From contig JBCBRU010000292.1 of assembly GCA_039819565.1 (NCBI GenBank), positions 1 to 10,554 of the forward strand: a DNA stretch of 10,554 bases, written 5' to 3'. The position numbers and the translations under genes were made by a program. The notes under the pieces were generated by a model. That model ran no database searches. It had not been told where the DNA came from and saw only the letters and a list, made by a program, of their open reading frames with translations. Positions 1 to 7,453 of this stretch are shown here, one piece after another. The stretch comes from JAHQVK01 sp039819565. GTDB lineage: Bacteria; Myxococcota; Kuafuiibacteriia; Kuafuiibacteriales; Kuafuiibacteriaceae. How positions within the stretch are numbered: position 1 is the first letter of the stretch; every line of letters starts with the position of its first letter.

Positions 1-2413
1 CGCCTGGCTCCGTCAAACCCGACGGACGCTGGTGCGGCGCCAGTACGAGGCCACCATGGAAGAGGCGAAGGAGGAGGGCGAGCAGGAGAGCGCGGCCCGC
101 AAGGATGGTGACGAGCAGGGCGATCGACTGAAACAGCCGGGCCTGCAGCACCATCGCGGTGAAGAAGTATCCGAAGAAGGCGAGGCCCCCGAGCCCCACC
201 GGAACGGCCAGAGTCACGTAGTAGAGGGGATAGCGGAGCTGATGGAGCCAGCCGTCGGATCTGCGGGCGTAGACCGGGCCCATGACCTCGTCCTCCGGCT
301 TGAGGGTGCGCATCACGAATTGGGCCAGAAGCACCGACGCGGCCATGAGGCCGAGCCGCGACAGGCTCGCGAGCGGGCTCTCCTGCTGGTAGCTCTCGAT
401 GAGCCCGTAGGGCAGCCAGGTGGCGAGGAGCGACGGTCGTAGCCACTTCAAGTGTTTGTGAAGCAGATGCAAGCTGCTCTTCGACCACCGAAAGTCGAGT
501 TCACCGAGACCGCCCGGGCGCGTGAAGGCCACGAGGAGGTTCAGCCAGAACCACAGCGTGGCGACGTGGGCCAGCGTTTGCGCGGCGCCGTCGGTGCCAA
601 GGTTGAGGCCATGCTTGGCCGCCCAGCGGGAGAGGCCCCAAAGCACGAGCGGGGCCAACCCCGCCGTCACCACCTCGGTGAGCAGCGCCCCGAGCAGCGG
701 TCGAAACTCAGCGTAGCCTCGCCCGCGCTCCGCCGAACGCCGACGCGCCCGCGAGCGCAGAAGCAAGGTAGCTAGGAACGCCGCGAGAAGAAGGGGCCAG
801 AGGGCTTGCGTGGGCGCTCGATAGCTCTCCCGCAGCGTCCCTTGCGCCGTCTTGGCCCAGCCGGTGGGTGAAGCCAGCATGCGGAGGGAAGGGCCCAGGT
901 TGAGGATGTCCGCCGGCCCGAACACACCCCGGCTGCGAATCCACACGAGCCGTGCGTCCAAGAAGTTGCCGAAGCCTTCGACGAGCTCGGCGTAACTGCG
1001 CTCTTGGGCTCGCACCGCCCCGAGAAGACCGATGTACTCCTCATAGCGGACCTCTAGACCTTCGAGCAGGGCCTGCTGGGTCTGGAGGAGCCGAGTGGCT
1101 CGTGCGGTGCCGTCTTCGACCGCCGTCGCCGTCGTCGTCCCGAGGGCTTGGCGGCTGAGGCGCTCCCCCTTCTCTCGCGGGTTCGAGAGAGCCTTGCGCC
1201 GGTTCTGGACCTCGAACAGGGCGACCGTGGACTGGGCCACCTCGTCCGTCCGAGACTCCAAACTCCTTCGGATCCAGAAAGGGTTTTGAAGGCTCGCCCG
1301 CTGCGCGCGGAGCATCTTCCCCAGCTGGGGCGTGAGCCCCACCTCTTTGACGAGGTTGCGGATGCTCGAATAGAAATCTTCGAGCTCCTGAGCTCGGGCC
1401 TCGACCTCGGCGCTGGTGTTCTCTACTTCGCGCATTCCGGCCACCAGCCCGGCCGGCCCCACGCTTCGGGCGGCCAGCTCGACGTTCTCCTGCGCGAGCT
1501 CGACGAGGAACGCGGGGGTGTCTTCGGCCAAGGCGGCGGCGGCGTCTCGAGCTCGGCCCAAGTCTTCCTCCGCGAGCCCTTGTTCATAGTCACTCGCCGC
1601 GCCCCGCAGCCGGGTCAGAAACTCCTCGGCCCGCTCCACCTGTCGGGTGCGGAGGTCCACGAGCTTCGGCAAGAGTTCTTGCTCGGCGCGGTCGGTGGCG
1701 AGCTCGGCGCGAAGGGCGGCCAGCTCCTCCTGTTGTCTCACGCGTCGAGCGAGGGCGAGGGCCAGCTCCAGGGCCTCTTCCTCGGTCTCGGGGGTGCGGT
1801 CGGTTTGGTTTCGCAGCTCGTCCAGCTGTCCGAGCTCCCCCTCGAGCCGCTCGATGCCGGCCGTGATCTCCACCCGCCGCTGGGGTCGCCCGGAGCGGGT
1901 CGACTCCACCCGGTCGAGCTCACCACGGAGTCGATTGAGCTCCGCTTCGGCCAGCCGAAGCTCTTCTTCGAGCGCATCCTTGGCGGGAAACGGTCGCGCC
2001 TTCGGCTCCGCTTCCAGGTCGCGCTCCGTTTGGGCGAGACGCTCGGGGGCCTCGGTGACCCTGGCCCGCAGCTCGTCCCGGCGGCCCACCGCGACCCTCG
2101 CGGCCTCCAGCTCGGACTCGATCACCGACAGCTCCGGGTCGAAGCCTCGTCCGGATCCAAACACGGAGCGTGCCTCGAGGAGGAGCTCCCGGGCGTCCTC
2201 ACGCCCTTTGCGCTCGGTCAGAAGCTCAGGGAAGCGGCTCCGGAGGATCACCAGTTTGGAGGTCCACGCGACCGCCTTTCCCCGTCGAGGAAGAGGGGCC
2301 CCGGTCGCCGGAGCCGCGAGGGGGATGACGAGCATCACCAGGAGGAGGCTTCGAGCCCACGAGCCTACCCGCACGACCCCGAAGTGCCTCAGGACGAACG
2401 GTCGGACAAGCAT
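1..2413 (-). CDS. MscK/MscM-type large mechanosensitive channel, N-terminal part (runs off left edge)
   Basis: This frame stays open from ATG at 2413 to the window edge, giving 804 codons without a stop. Residues 1-39 form a signal peptide: a basic start, a hydrophobic core LLLVMLVIPLAA (23-34) and a small-residue cleavage area near PATGA. From about residue 60 to 470 the protein is Glu/Arg/Leu/Ala-rich and looks like long coiled coil, as in the periplasmic MscS_porin domain of MscK/MscM. LDARLVWIRS (485-494, Trp491) resembles the conserved Asp-Arg-Leu-Trp segment at the end of that domain. About eight hydrophobic segments follow (first at about 537-556, last at the edge), matching the MscS_TM region. 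Large channels of this family are usually over 1,000 residues, so the pore helix and cytoplasmic MscS vestibule should lie outside the window. Known role of the family: an inner-membrane tension-gated channel that releases solutes on hypo-osmotic shock. MscK (K+-dependent) and MscM cannot be told apart here. The ATG has a good ribosome binding site. The gene is divergent from a cation antiporter. Confidence 0.85.
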   Translation of the reverse strand, partial: MLVRPFVLRHFGVVRVGSWARSLLLVMLVIPLAAPATGAPLPRRGKAVAWTSKLVILRSRFPELLTERKGREDARELLLEARSVFGSGRGFDPELSVIESELEAARVAVGRRDELRARVTEAPERLAQTERDLEAEPKARPFPAKDALEEELRLAEAELNRLRGELDRVESTRSGRPQRRVEITAGIERLEGELGQLDELRNQTDRTPETEEEALELALALARRVRQQEELAALRAELATDRAEQELLPKLVDLRTRQVERAEEFLTRLRGAASDYEQGLAEEDLGRARDAAAALAEDTPAFLVELAQENVELAARSVGPAGLVAGMREVENTSAEVEARAQELEDFYSSIRNLVKEVGLTPQLGKMLRAQRASLQNPFWIRRSLESRTDEVAQSTVALFEVQNRRKALSNPREKGERLSRQALGTTTATAVEDGTARATRLLQTQQALLEGLEVRYEEYIGLLGAVRAQERSYAELVEGFGNFLDARLVWIRSRGVFGPADILNLGPSLRMLASPTGWAKTAQGTLRESYRAPTQALWPLLLAAFLATLLLRSRARRRSAERGRGYAEFRPLLGALLTEVVTAGLAPLVLWGLSRWAAKHGLNLGTDGAAQTLAHVATLWFWLNLLVAFTRPGGLGELDFRWSKSSLHLLHKHLKWLRPSLLATWLPYGLIESYQQESPLASLSRLGLMAASVLLAQFVMRTLKPEDEVMGPVYARRSDGWLHQLRYPLYYVTLAVPVGLGGLAFFGYFFTAMVLQARLFQSIALLVTILAGRALLLALLLRLFHGGLVLAPHQRPSGLTEPG

Positions 2414-2462
2414 ACCCCGCTCCCGCGTGTCTCCGGAGTAACCGTATGCGAGCTTCCGCGGC
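2414..2462. promoter_or_regulatory. 49-bp divergent intergenic region with a CTCCGGAG-centred dyad
   Basis: Only 49 bp separate the ATG of the channel gene (2413, minus) from the GTG of the antiporter gene (2463, plus). Any promoters must therefore overlap each other or lie inside the opposing coding region. The spacer holds a perfect 8-bp palindrome CTCCGGAG (2431-2438). It extends to a 16-bp imperfect dyad at 2427-2442, with GT and AC pairing at the outer ends and two unpaired positions on each side. This could be an operator shared by the two genes, but no known regulator motif is recognised. No convincing -35/-10 pair is visible. Confidence 0.35.
2420..2424 (-). promoter_or_regulatory. 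Ribosome binding site of the mechanosensitive channel gene
   Basis: On the minus strand GGGAG lies 6 nt upstream of the ATG at 2413. It supports this start over the in-frame GTG codons about 13-16 codons downstream, which would also shorten the long basic n-region of the signal peptide. Confidence 0.55.
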
Positions 2463-4586
2463 GTGCACGGCCACAGCTTCATTGCCGACGTCGCCGCCGT
2501 GTTGGCGGTGGCCGGCGTCACCGGCGCCCTCGCCCGCCGATTCAACCAGCCGAGCATCGTCGCCTACCTCCTCGCCGGCTTTGTGGTAGGCCCCTACATC
2601 CCTATCCCCCTCTTCGCCGACGCGGAGCGGGTCGAGGCGCTCGCCGAGTTCGGGGTGGTGCTCGTGATGTTCGCGGTCGGTCTCGAGTTCAGCATCGCCA
2701 AACTCCTGAAGGTCCTGCCGGTGAGCGGCCTCACCGGGCTGGTGCAGGTGGGCTTTCTAGCCTGGTGTGGCTTCAGCACCGGAGCGCTCTTGGGTTTCGA
2801 CGCCGTGTCATCAACTTTTCTTGCGGGAGCGGTCGCTATCTCGAGCACCATGGTGGTCACCAAGACCTTCGCCGAACATCCTCCGCCGGAGGCCGTCCGC
2901 TCCCACGTGCTGGGGATCCTCGTCATCCAGGACGTGCTCGCCATCGTGATCATCGCGGTGCTCACCGGGGTCGCGGCGGGAGAGGGCCTCGCGGCCGGTC
3001 CGCTGCTGCTCGTGTTCACCAAGCTCCTAGCGGTGCTGGCGCTGCTCCTCGGCGTGGGTCTCGCGGTGGTTCCGCGAGCGGTACGGTGGCTGGGAGGCTT
3101 CGGGAGCAGCGAGCTGATGGTGGTGAGCGTGATCGGCCTCTGCTTTGCCCTGGGCCACATCGCCGAACTCCTCGGCTATTCGGTCGCGCTCGGGGCCTTC
3201 GTGGCCGGGATTCTGGTGGCCGAGTCCGGGGACGCCGAACCCATCGAGCATCAGGTGGCGCCGCTTCGAGACGTTTTCGCGGCCGTGTTCTTCGTCTCGG
3301 TAGGCATGAGTTTCGACCCGGGGACCGCTCTCACGTGGGTGCCGGCCGGGGTGCTCCTGGCCGCGGTGGTCATCGCGGGCCACCTCTTCGCGGTGACTCT
3401 GGGAGGGGTCCTCACCGGCGGCGGCCTCCGGAGGTCCGTGGCCTCGGCCCTCGCTCTAGGGCAGATCGGGGAGTTGGCCTTCATCATCGCCGGGGTGGGC
3501 ATCTCAGCCGGCGCGGTGCCTCGTCATCTGCAACCCATCCTTCTCATCGTGGCTCTGATCACGTCCTTCACCACCCCGATCGCCATTCGCCACAGCGAGG
3601 ATGTCGCGAGGTGGCTCGATCACCGCCTCCCGGGGAGCGTCCACCGTCTCCTCGGTCTCTATGAGCAGTGGTTCGCTCGGCTCCAAAAGCGCACCGGCCC
3701 CGCCCAGGCCGAGCCTCGCAGCCGCCTCCTCCGAGCGCTCCGCCTCGTGGCCGTGGACGCGGGGGTCGCGGTGGTCCTCGTGGTCTTCGGCTTGAGCTGG
3801 TTCGACGAGACCCGGGCCACCCTGGCCGGCGCCCTCGGGTGGTCTGAAGAGCTGGCGGGGGCTCTGCTGGGATTGGTGGGCCTCGCCGCGGTCTTGCCGT
3901 TCGTGTACGGCCTCGCCCGATACACTCTCGTGCTCTCGGCGGATGTCGCCGATACCCTCGGAGCCAAGACCTCGAGCGCCTACCCCCGAGCCCGGCGGCT
4001 GATTCGGTCCACCGTCCATGTCCTCATCACCCTGGGGGTGGGGCTTCCGGCCGTGGCCATTCTGAGGCCGTTTCTCCCCGGTCCAGTCGCGCTCCCCATC
4101 GTGCTCGCCCTCGCCGCTGGGTTCTTGCTCGCGCTCGTGCGAGACGCGCGCGGGTTGGAGCCCACCTTCAGATCCAGCGCCGAGCGTATCGCGCAGGAGC
4201 TCACTCGGCGCCCTCCGCCGCGGGTTCCGCTGTCGCCGCCAGCATCCCGACCCGACGCCACCGCCGATGTCGGATCGGCCGAGGCCGGAAAGCTCCCTTT
4301 CCCGGGCTTCGAGGCCCTCAGAATGTGGACGGTGCCCGCCGATGCCAAGGCCGCCGGACAGACCCTCGCCGAGCTCGATCTCCGGGCCGCAACGGGAGTT
4401 TCGGTCCTCACGATTCAGGGGGAAGGTGAGATCATCACCCTTCCTCACGGGGAGGTCCGCATCGAGGCGGGCCAGGTGCTCGGTCTCTGGGGGGCGCCCT
4501 CAGCGGTCGAGGCCGCGATCGCCCTCGCCTCGGCGCCTCAGCCCATTGCGCACCCCACGGTGCCGGATCGACCCGGTCAGCTCTGA
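2463..4586 (+). CDS. CPA2-family cation:proton antiporter (KefB/KefC-like) with TrkA_C domain
   Basis: 707 residues from a GTG start. An in-frame TAA at 2439-2441 and the N-terminal motif MHGHSFIAD, typical of the family, fix the start although no good ribosome binding site precedes it. Residues 1 to about 380 are a Na_H_Exchanger (CPA2) core: NQPSIVAYLLAGFVVGP near the N-terminus, a Gln156-Asp157 pair in ILVIQDVLAIV, then ALGAFVAGILVAES, FFVSVGMSFDP and GQIGELAFIIAG (333 onward). Gln-Asp in the ion-binding helix is the KefB/KefC type, which moves K+ out in exchange for H+. Four further hydrophobic segments lie at about 429-560. A TrkA_C (RCK_C) domain occupies about 620-698, with LAELDLRAATGVSVLTIQ and EAGQVLGLWG. 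The Rossmann-fold TrkA_N domain of true KefB/KefC is absent. Predicted role: inner-membrane K+ (or Na+)/H+ exchange for pH and osmotic balance; the ion is inferred. It is divergent from a mechanosensitive channel gene, which fits osmotic homeostasis. Confidence 0.9.
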   Translation: MHGHSFIADVAAVLAVAGVTGALARRFNQPSIVAYLLAGFVVGPYIPIPLFADAERVEALAEFGVVLVMFAVGLEFSIAKLLKVLPVSGLTGLVQVGFLAWCGFSTGALLGFDAVSSTFLAGAVAISSTMVVTKTFAEHPPPEAVRSHVLGILVIQDVLAIVIIAVLTGVAAGEGLAAGPLLLVFTKLLAVLALLLGVGLAVVPRAVRWLGGFGSSELMVVSVIGLCFALGHIAELLGYSVALGAFVAGILVAESGDAEPIEHQVAPLRDVFAAVFFVSVGMSFDPGTALTWVPAGVLLAAVVIAGHLFAVTLGGVLTGGGLRRSVASALALGQIGELAFIIAGVGISAGAVPRHLQPILLIVALITSFTTPIAIRHSEDVARWLDHRLPGSVHRLLGLYEQWFARLQKRTGPAQAEPRSRLLRALRLVAVDAGVAVVLVVFGLSWFDETRATLAGALGWSEELAGALLGLVGLAAVLPFVYGLARYTLVLSADVADTLGAKTSSAYPRARRLIRSTVHVLITLGVGLPAVAILRPFLPGPVALPIVLALAAGFLLALVRDARGLEPTFRSSAERIAQELTRRPPPRVPLSPPASRPDATADVGSAEAGKLPFPGFEALRMWTVPADAKAAGQTLAELDLRAATGVSVLTIQGEGEIITLPHGEVRIEAGQVLGLWGAPSAVEAAIALASAPQPIAHPTVPDRPGQL

Positions 4587-4733
4587 GGCGAGCCTTCGAC
4601 CCGAGGCGCTGTTTCGTTGATTTCGGATTAGGGGTCGGGCTTCACCCCGCCGCGCTCGCAAGGTACCGGTGAGAGGTTACTTGAGGAGGAGCCGGGGCAA
4701 CCCGTAGGCTCGCCCTTGGAGAGGTCACTGCTC
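4587..4733. other. Intergenic region upstream of the pseudokinase gene
   Basis: This 147-bp gap on the plus strand between the antiporter stop and the kinase-like gene contains one of the few AT-leaning stretches in the window (about 4611-4630, TTGATTTCGGATTA). This could mark a promoter, but no recognisable -35/-10 pair or sigma-54 site is seen. A 9-bp inverted repeat (GGCGAGCCT at 4587-4595, its complement at 4706-4714) brackets the gap; its arms are 110 bp apart and may be chance. Confidence 0.3.
4718..4724 (+). promoter_or_regulatory. Ribosome binding site that favours the TTG start at 4734
   Basis: GGAGAGG ends 9 nt before TTG at 4734, a normal Shine-Dalgarno spacing. The alternative in-frame TTG at 4716, six codons upstream, overlaps this site and has no ribosome binding site of its own. 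No ATG or GTG start exists between the in-frame TAG at 4629 and these codons. Confidence 0.45.
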
Positions 4734-6851
4734 TTGACCCAAGCCACGAGCCTCGAGGGCCTGCGCCTCGGTCCGTTCATCGTCACCTCCCGCCTCTCGG
4801 GCGCCGCGAACGAGAGCCGCTTCCTCGCCCGCAAGGACGAGCAGGCGGGGGTGTTCGTGGTCAGCCCCCTGGGCAGCGTTCGAGAGCGCCCCTCGTCCTA
4901 CTGGACGGAGCTGGTGCAGGAGGTTGCCCAGGCCAAGAAGCTCACGCACCCCAATATCCTCCCGGTCGTCGATTTGGGAGAGCTCGAGGGGAAGAGATAC
5001 CTCGTGGCCGAGTATGAGAATGGGGTTCGTTTCGAAGCTCTGATCGAGCGGCTGATACGAGAGCGCGACCGCCTGCCGCTCTCCGAAGTCGTGAGCCTGG
5101 GACGGACGCTCACCGACGCCCTGGCCTCGCTCGAGCCCTCGAACGGGCAAGATCCCACCCACGCTTTGGTTCACGGGCGCATCACCCCGGAGAACCTCCT
5201 CCTCTCCGAACGGGGCGTGCCGAAGCTCGGAGGGTTTGCGGATCCAAGCTCCGGAAACCTCGCCTATCAGGCGCCGGAGCAGCTGCTCGGGCTCCCTCCG
5301 GATGGCCGCGCCGACGTCTTTGCCCTGGGGGTGGTGCTCCTGGAGCTGCTCGTCGGGCACCGGGTGTTTCACCGCCCGGATCCGGCGGGCACGATCGGAG
5401 CGGTGCTCGGGGGCGAGCCGCTCCCGTCTCTCGAGGTGATCGGCCCGGAGCTCCGCCCGCGCGTGGGTCAGATCTTCGAACGCGCCCTGGCCCGGGACCG
5501 CGACCAGCGGTACCCCTCGGCGCGGGCGTTTCACGCGGAGCTGACCGATCTCGCTTCGCAGCTCGAGCGCTCCGTCCCGCCCTCGCGGCATCTCGAGACC
5601 TCCGCGGCGGAGCCCAGTCCCAAGACCACCACCTCGGCCGACCTGCCTCTGTTGACGCCGACGGAGGCCCCGGCGGCCCCCTTGGCGCCCCCTGAAACCA
5701 AGCCTTCAGCCCGCCGCGGCGCCCGGGTCGCGCTTCTCATCGCGCTCGCCGGGCTCCTGGTCGGAGGCTTGGTTTTTCTCGGGTCTCGTTTCGTGGTCCC
5801 TCCCGAGATGGCCCCGCCGGTCGCGGCCGAGGTCGAGCCCCCTCCTGCGAAGGACGCGCTCTCTCGCGCTCATCGCGCCGCCGGCATGCGGGCCCTCGAA
5901 AGCGCCAACTATCCCCTCGCGGTCAGCGAGTTTCAGGCCGCCCTCGCTGCGCCCCATCCGAGCCACGACCTCGACCGGCTGCTCTCCATCGCCCAGACCC
6001 TCCGAGCCCGAGCGGAGGCGCCGCTCGCCGAGGCCCCGCCGAGCGAGCCCGAAGCGCCAGCTCCGCCCGAAGTCGAGGAAGCCCCAACCGGGCTGCTCCT
6101 CGTCACGACCGACCCTCCGGGTCTGCTCATCTATATCGACGGAGCCGTGAAAGACATGTCTCCGGCCCGCCTGGAGCTCTCCCCGGGGCGCCACCGTCTG
6201 ACCATCCGCCGAGGAAAGCGTCGGCTGGTCGACCAACGGGTCTTCGTCAAGAAGGAGGCTGTAGTGCCCGTGGACCTCGACCTCGCAGAGCAGGTTGCGG
6301 CTCTCGAAGCGCCGCCGCCACCGAGGGAGGAGCGCCCCTCCGAGTCCGAGCCGGCGGGCTCGAGCGCCGAGGCGCCCACCCCTCCGATCGCCAGCGCGGA
6401 CCTCGAACCCGAGGACGCCGTCCCGCCAGCCCCCGAGGCTGCAGCCACGAACCTTGCCCGTGGGGCGGAGACGCCGTCTCCTGCTCGAGACGAGACTCCT
6501 CCTACGGAGCCTATCGCCGCGGCTCCTGCGATCCCGCCCCCGGCACCCGAGCCGCCTCGTGCGGTCCCATCCAAGGCGGTGCGACAAACCATGGGGACGT
6601 CTTCGAAAGAGTTCCGGGAGTGCTACTACCGTCAGCTTTTGAGAGACGAGGGTGCCCGAGGCAGCGTCCTACTCACCATGATGGTGCAGCCGGACGGACG
6701 AGTGAGCTCGGTGAGCATGAAGTCCGCGTTCGCGAGCTCTCGAATGAAGCGCTGCCTTCGCCGCGAGATCCAGCGGCTGCGCTTCCCAGAGCACGCTCAC
6801 TCCTTCCCCATACCGGCGCGTTTCCGGCTCGTCTTCCAACCCACGAGCTGA
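4734..6851 (+). CDS. Membrane-anchored Ser/Thr pseudokinase with TPR-like, PEGA and AgmX/PglI C-terminal domains
   Basis: 705 residues from TTG 4734 (711 from TTG 4716). Residues 12 to about 275 have the Ser/Thr kinase fold: KKLTHPNILPVVDLGELEGKR, the N-terminal motif of the C-lobe VHGRITPENLLL, Ala-Pro-Glu at 180-182, DVFALGVVLLELLVG with Asp194, and RDQRYPSARAF. Catalytic residues are missing. HRD has become His-Gly-Arg (147-149), DFG has become Gly-Phe-Ala (167-169), no Lys sits at the VAIK position (VFVVSP, 40-45), and the Gly-rich loop is SRLSGAANES. The segment from 'DFG' to APE is only about 12 residues. One membrane helix follows (about 332-351), preceded by RRGAR, which predicts the kinase-like part inside and the rest in the periplasm. 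Then come a TPR-like helical segment (375-427), a PEGA domain (453-518: TTDPPGLLIYIDG, SPGRHRLTIRRG), a Pro/Ala/Glu-rich linker (about 521-615) and an AgmX/PglI-type domain (616-705) with Cys630 and Cys674. Probable role: a non-enzymatic signalling or scaffold protein bridging cytoplasm and periplasm; its partners are unknown. It may be co-transcribed with the next two genes. Confidence 0.88.
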   Translation: MTQATSLEGLRLGPFIVTSRLSGAANESRFLARKDEQAGVFVVSPLGSVRERPSSYWTELVQEVAQAKKLTHPNILPVVDLGELEGKRYLVAEYENGVRFEALIERLIRERDRLPLSEVVSLGRTLTDALASLEPSNGQDPTHALVHGRITPENLLLSERGVPKLGGFADPSSGNLAYQAPEQLLGLPPDGRADVFALGVVLLELLVGHRVFHRPDPAGTIGAVLGGEPLPSLEVIGPELRPRVGQIFERALARDRDQRYPSARAFHAELTDLASQLERSVPPSRHLETSAAEPSPKTTTSADLPLLTPTEAPAAPLAPPETKPSARRGARVALLIALAGLLVGGLVFLGSRFVVPPEMAPPVAAEVEPPPAKDALSRAHRAAGMRALESANYPLAVSEFQAALAAPHPSHDLDRLLSIAQTLRARAEAPLAEAPPSEPEAPAPPEVEEAPTGLLLVTTDPPGLLIYIDGAVKDMSPARLELSPGRHRLTIRRGKRRLVDQRVFVKKEAVVPVDLDLAEQVAALEAPPPPREERPSESEPAGSSAEAPTPPIASADLEPEDAVPPAPEAAATNLARGAETPSPARDETPPTEPIAAAPAIPPPAPEPPRAVPSKAVRQTMGTSSKEFRECYYRQLLRDEGARGSVLLTMMVQPDGRVSSVSMKSAFASSRMKRCLRREIQRLRFPEHAHSFPIPARFRLVFQPTS

Positions 6852-6873
6852 ACGAGGCCGCTATGGTGGTCTC

Positions 6874-7404
6874 ATGAAGACTCGCTGGATGGCGCTCGCC
6901 GTCTGCCTCGCGGCCTGTGAGCCCACCACCCGTCCTCCCCTCGACAGCCCCAGCGTCCCCGCCGAGGCGTTGGATCCCGCGGCTCTGCGCGCACTGAGCC
7001 CGGGGGCGGACACGGGAGGCATCGTCTACGTCTCGACCTACGGAGGCCCAGCCACCTCCACCCGTCATCTCGGCTTCACCATCACCCTCACCGTCCACAA
7101 CACCTCGCTGGATCGAGAGCTGCACGTGCCGTCGATCATGTACGTGGACCGGGAGGGCGCTCCGCAGCGAGCCTTTCTATCGGAGCCGCTCCGCCTCGGA
7201 CCGCTCGCGGCAAAGAACTTCAGCCTGCAGCCGAAGACCTACGCGGAGGGGAACGGAGCCGCCTTTCTCGTGAAGTGGGAGGGCCCAGAGGGCATCCCGA
7301 ATCCCCTGATCGAGGCCCTGATGCTCACCACCGAAGGACAGCAAGGGATCTCCTTCATCACGCGAGGCCAAGAGGTGGAGCGCCTCTCGCCGCCGGCGAC
7401 CTGA
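6874..7404 (+). CDS. DUF3124 domain lipoprotein
   Basis: 176 residues from ATG 6874, which begins 22 bp after the pseudokinase stop. The N-terminus MKTRWMALAVCLAAC is a short lipoprotein signal with lipobox Leu-Ala-Ala-Cys; Cys15 is the predicted lipidated residue and Glu is at +2. After a Pro/Ser-rich linker, residues about 48-165 match DUF3124: GGIVYVSTYG, GFTITLTVHNTS, IMYVDREGAPQRAFLSEPLRLGPLAAKNF in successive pieces, GAAFLVKWEG, and NPLIEALMLTTEGQQGISF. The alternating hydrophobic pattern suggests a beta sandwich. The family has no established function; it is usually a secreted or lipid-anchored protein of this size. Only a weak GGTGG precedes the start at 4 nt. The close spacing suggests translation or transcription with the upstream gene. 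The lipid anchor would put it on the same side of the membrane as the PEGA and AgmX domains of its neighbour, so a partnership is possible but unproven. Confidence 0.85.
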   Translation: MKTRWMALAVCLAACEPTTRPPLDSPSVPAEALDPAALRALSPGADTGGIVYVSTYGGPATSTRHLGFTITLTVHNTSLDRELHVPSIMYVDREGAPQRAFLSEPLRLGPLAAKNFSLQPKTYAEGNGAAFLVKWEGPEGIPNPLIEALMLTTEGQQGISFITRGQEVERLSPPAT

Positions 7405-7453
7405 GCGGAGCCCTGCGCTTCCCCGCGCGGTTTGAGGTACAAGGGCGGGGTCT

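Noticed and set aside
32..775. Plus-strand open frames of 136 and 107 codons at the left end
   Set aside because: They are antisense to the membrane segments of the mechanosensitive channel and have Glu/Arg/Gly-biased, featureless translations.
1148..3664. An 838-codon plus-strand open frame spanning the channel gene and half of the antiporter gene
   Set aside because: It lies antisense to the channel gene and out of frame with the antiporter, both of which have clear family motifs. Its product is Arg/Gly/Ser low-complexity with no domain, as expected for a shadow frame in GC-rich DNA.
3504..4448. A 314-codon minus-strand frame over the antiporter gene
   Set aside because: It is antisense to coding sequence with membrane segments and a TrkA_C domain; its own product shows no fold or motif.
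4587..4714. A 9-bp inverted repeat bracketing the gap before the pseudokinase gene as a possible mobile-element end
   Set aside because: The arms are short, GC-rich and 110 bp apart, no target-site duplication or transposase is present, and such matches arise by chance in this composition.
4725..6587. Minus-strand frames of 288, 153 and 293 codons over the pseudokinase gene
   Set aside because: The sense frame carries kinase, PEGA and AgmX-like domains; the antisense products are compositionally biased only.
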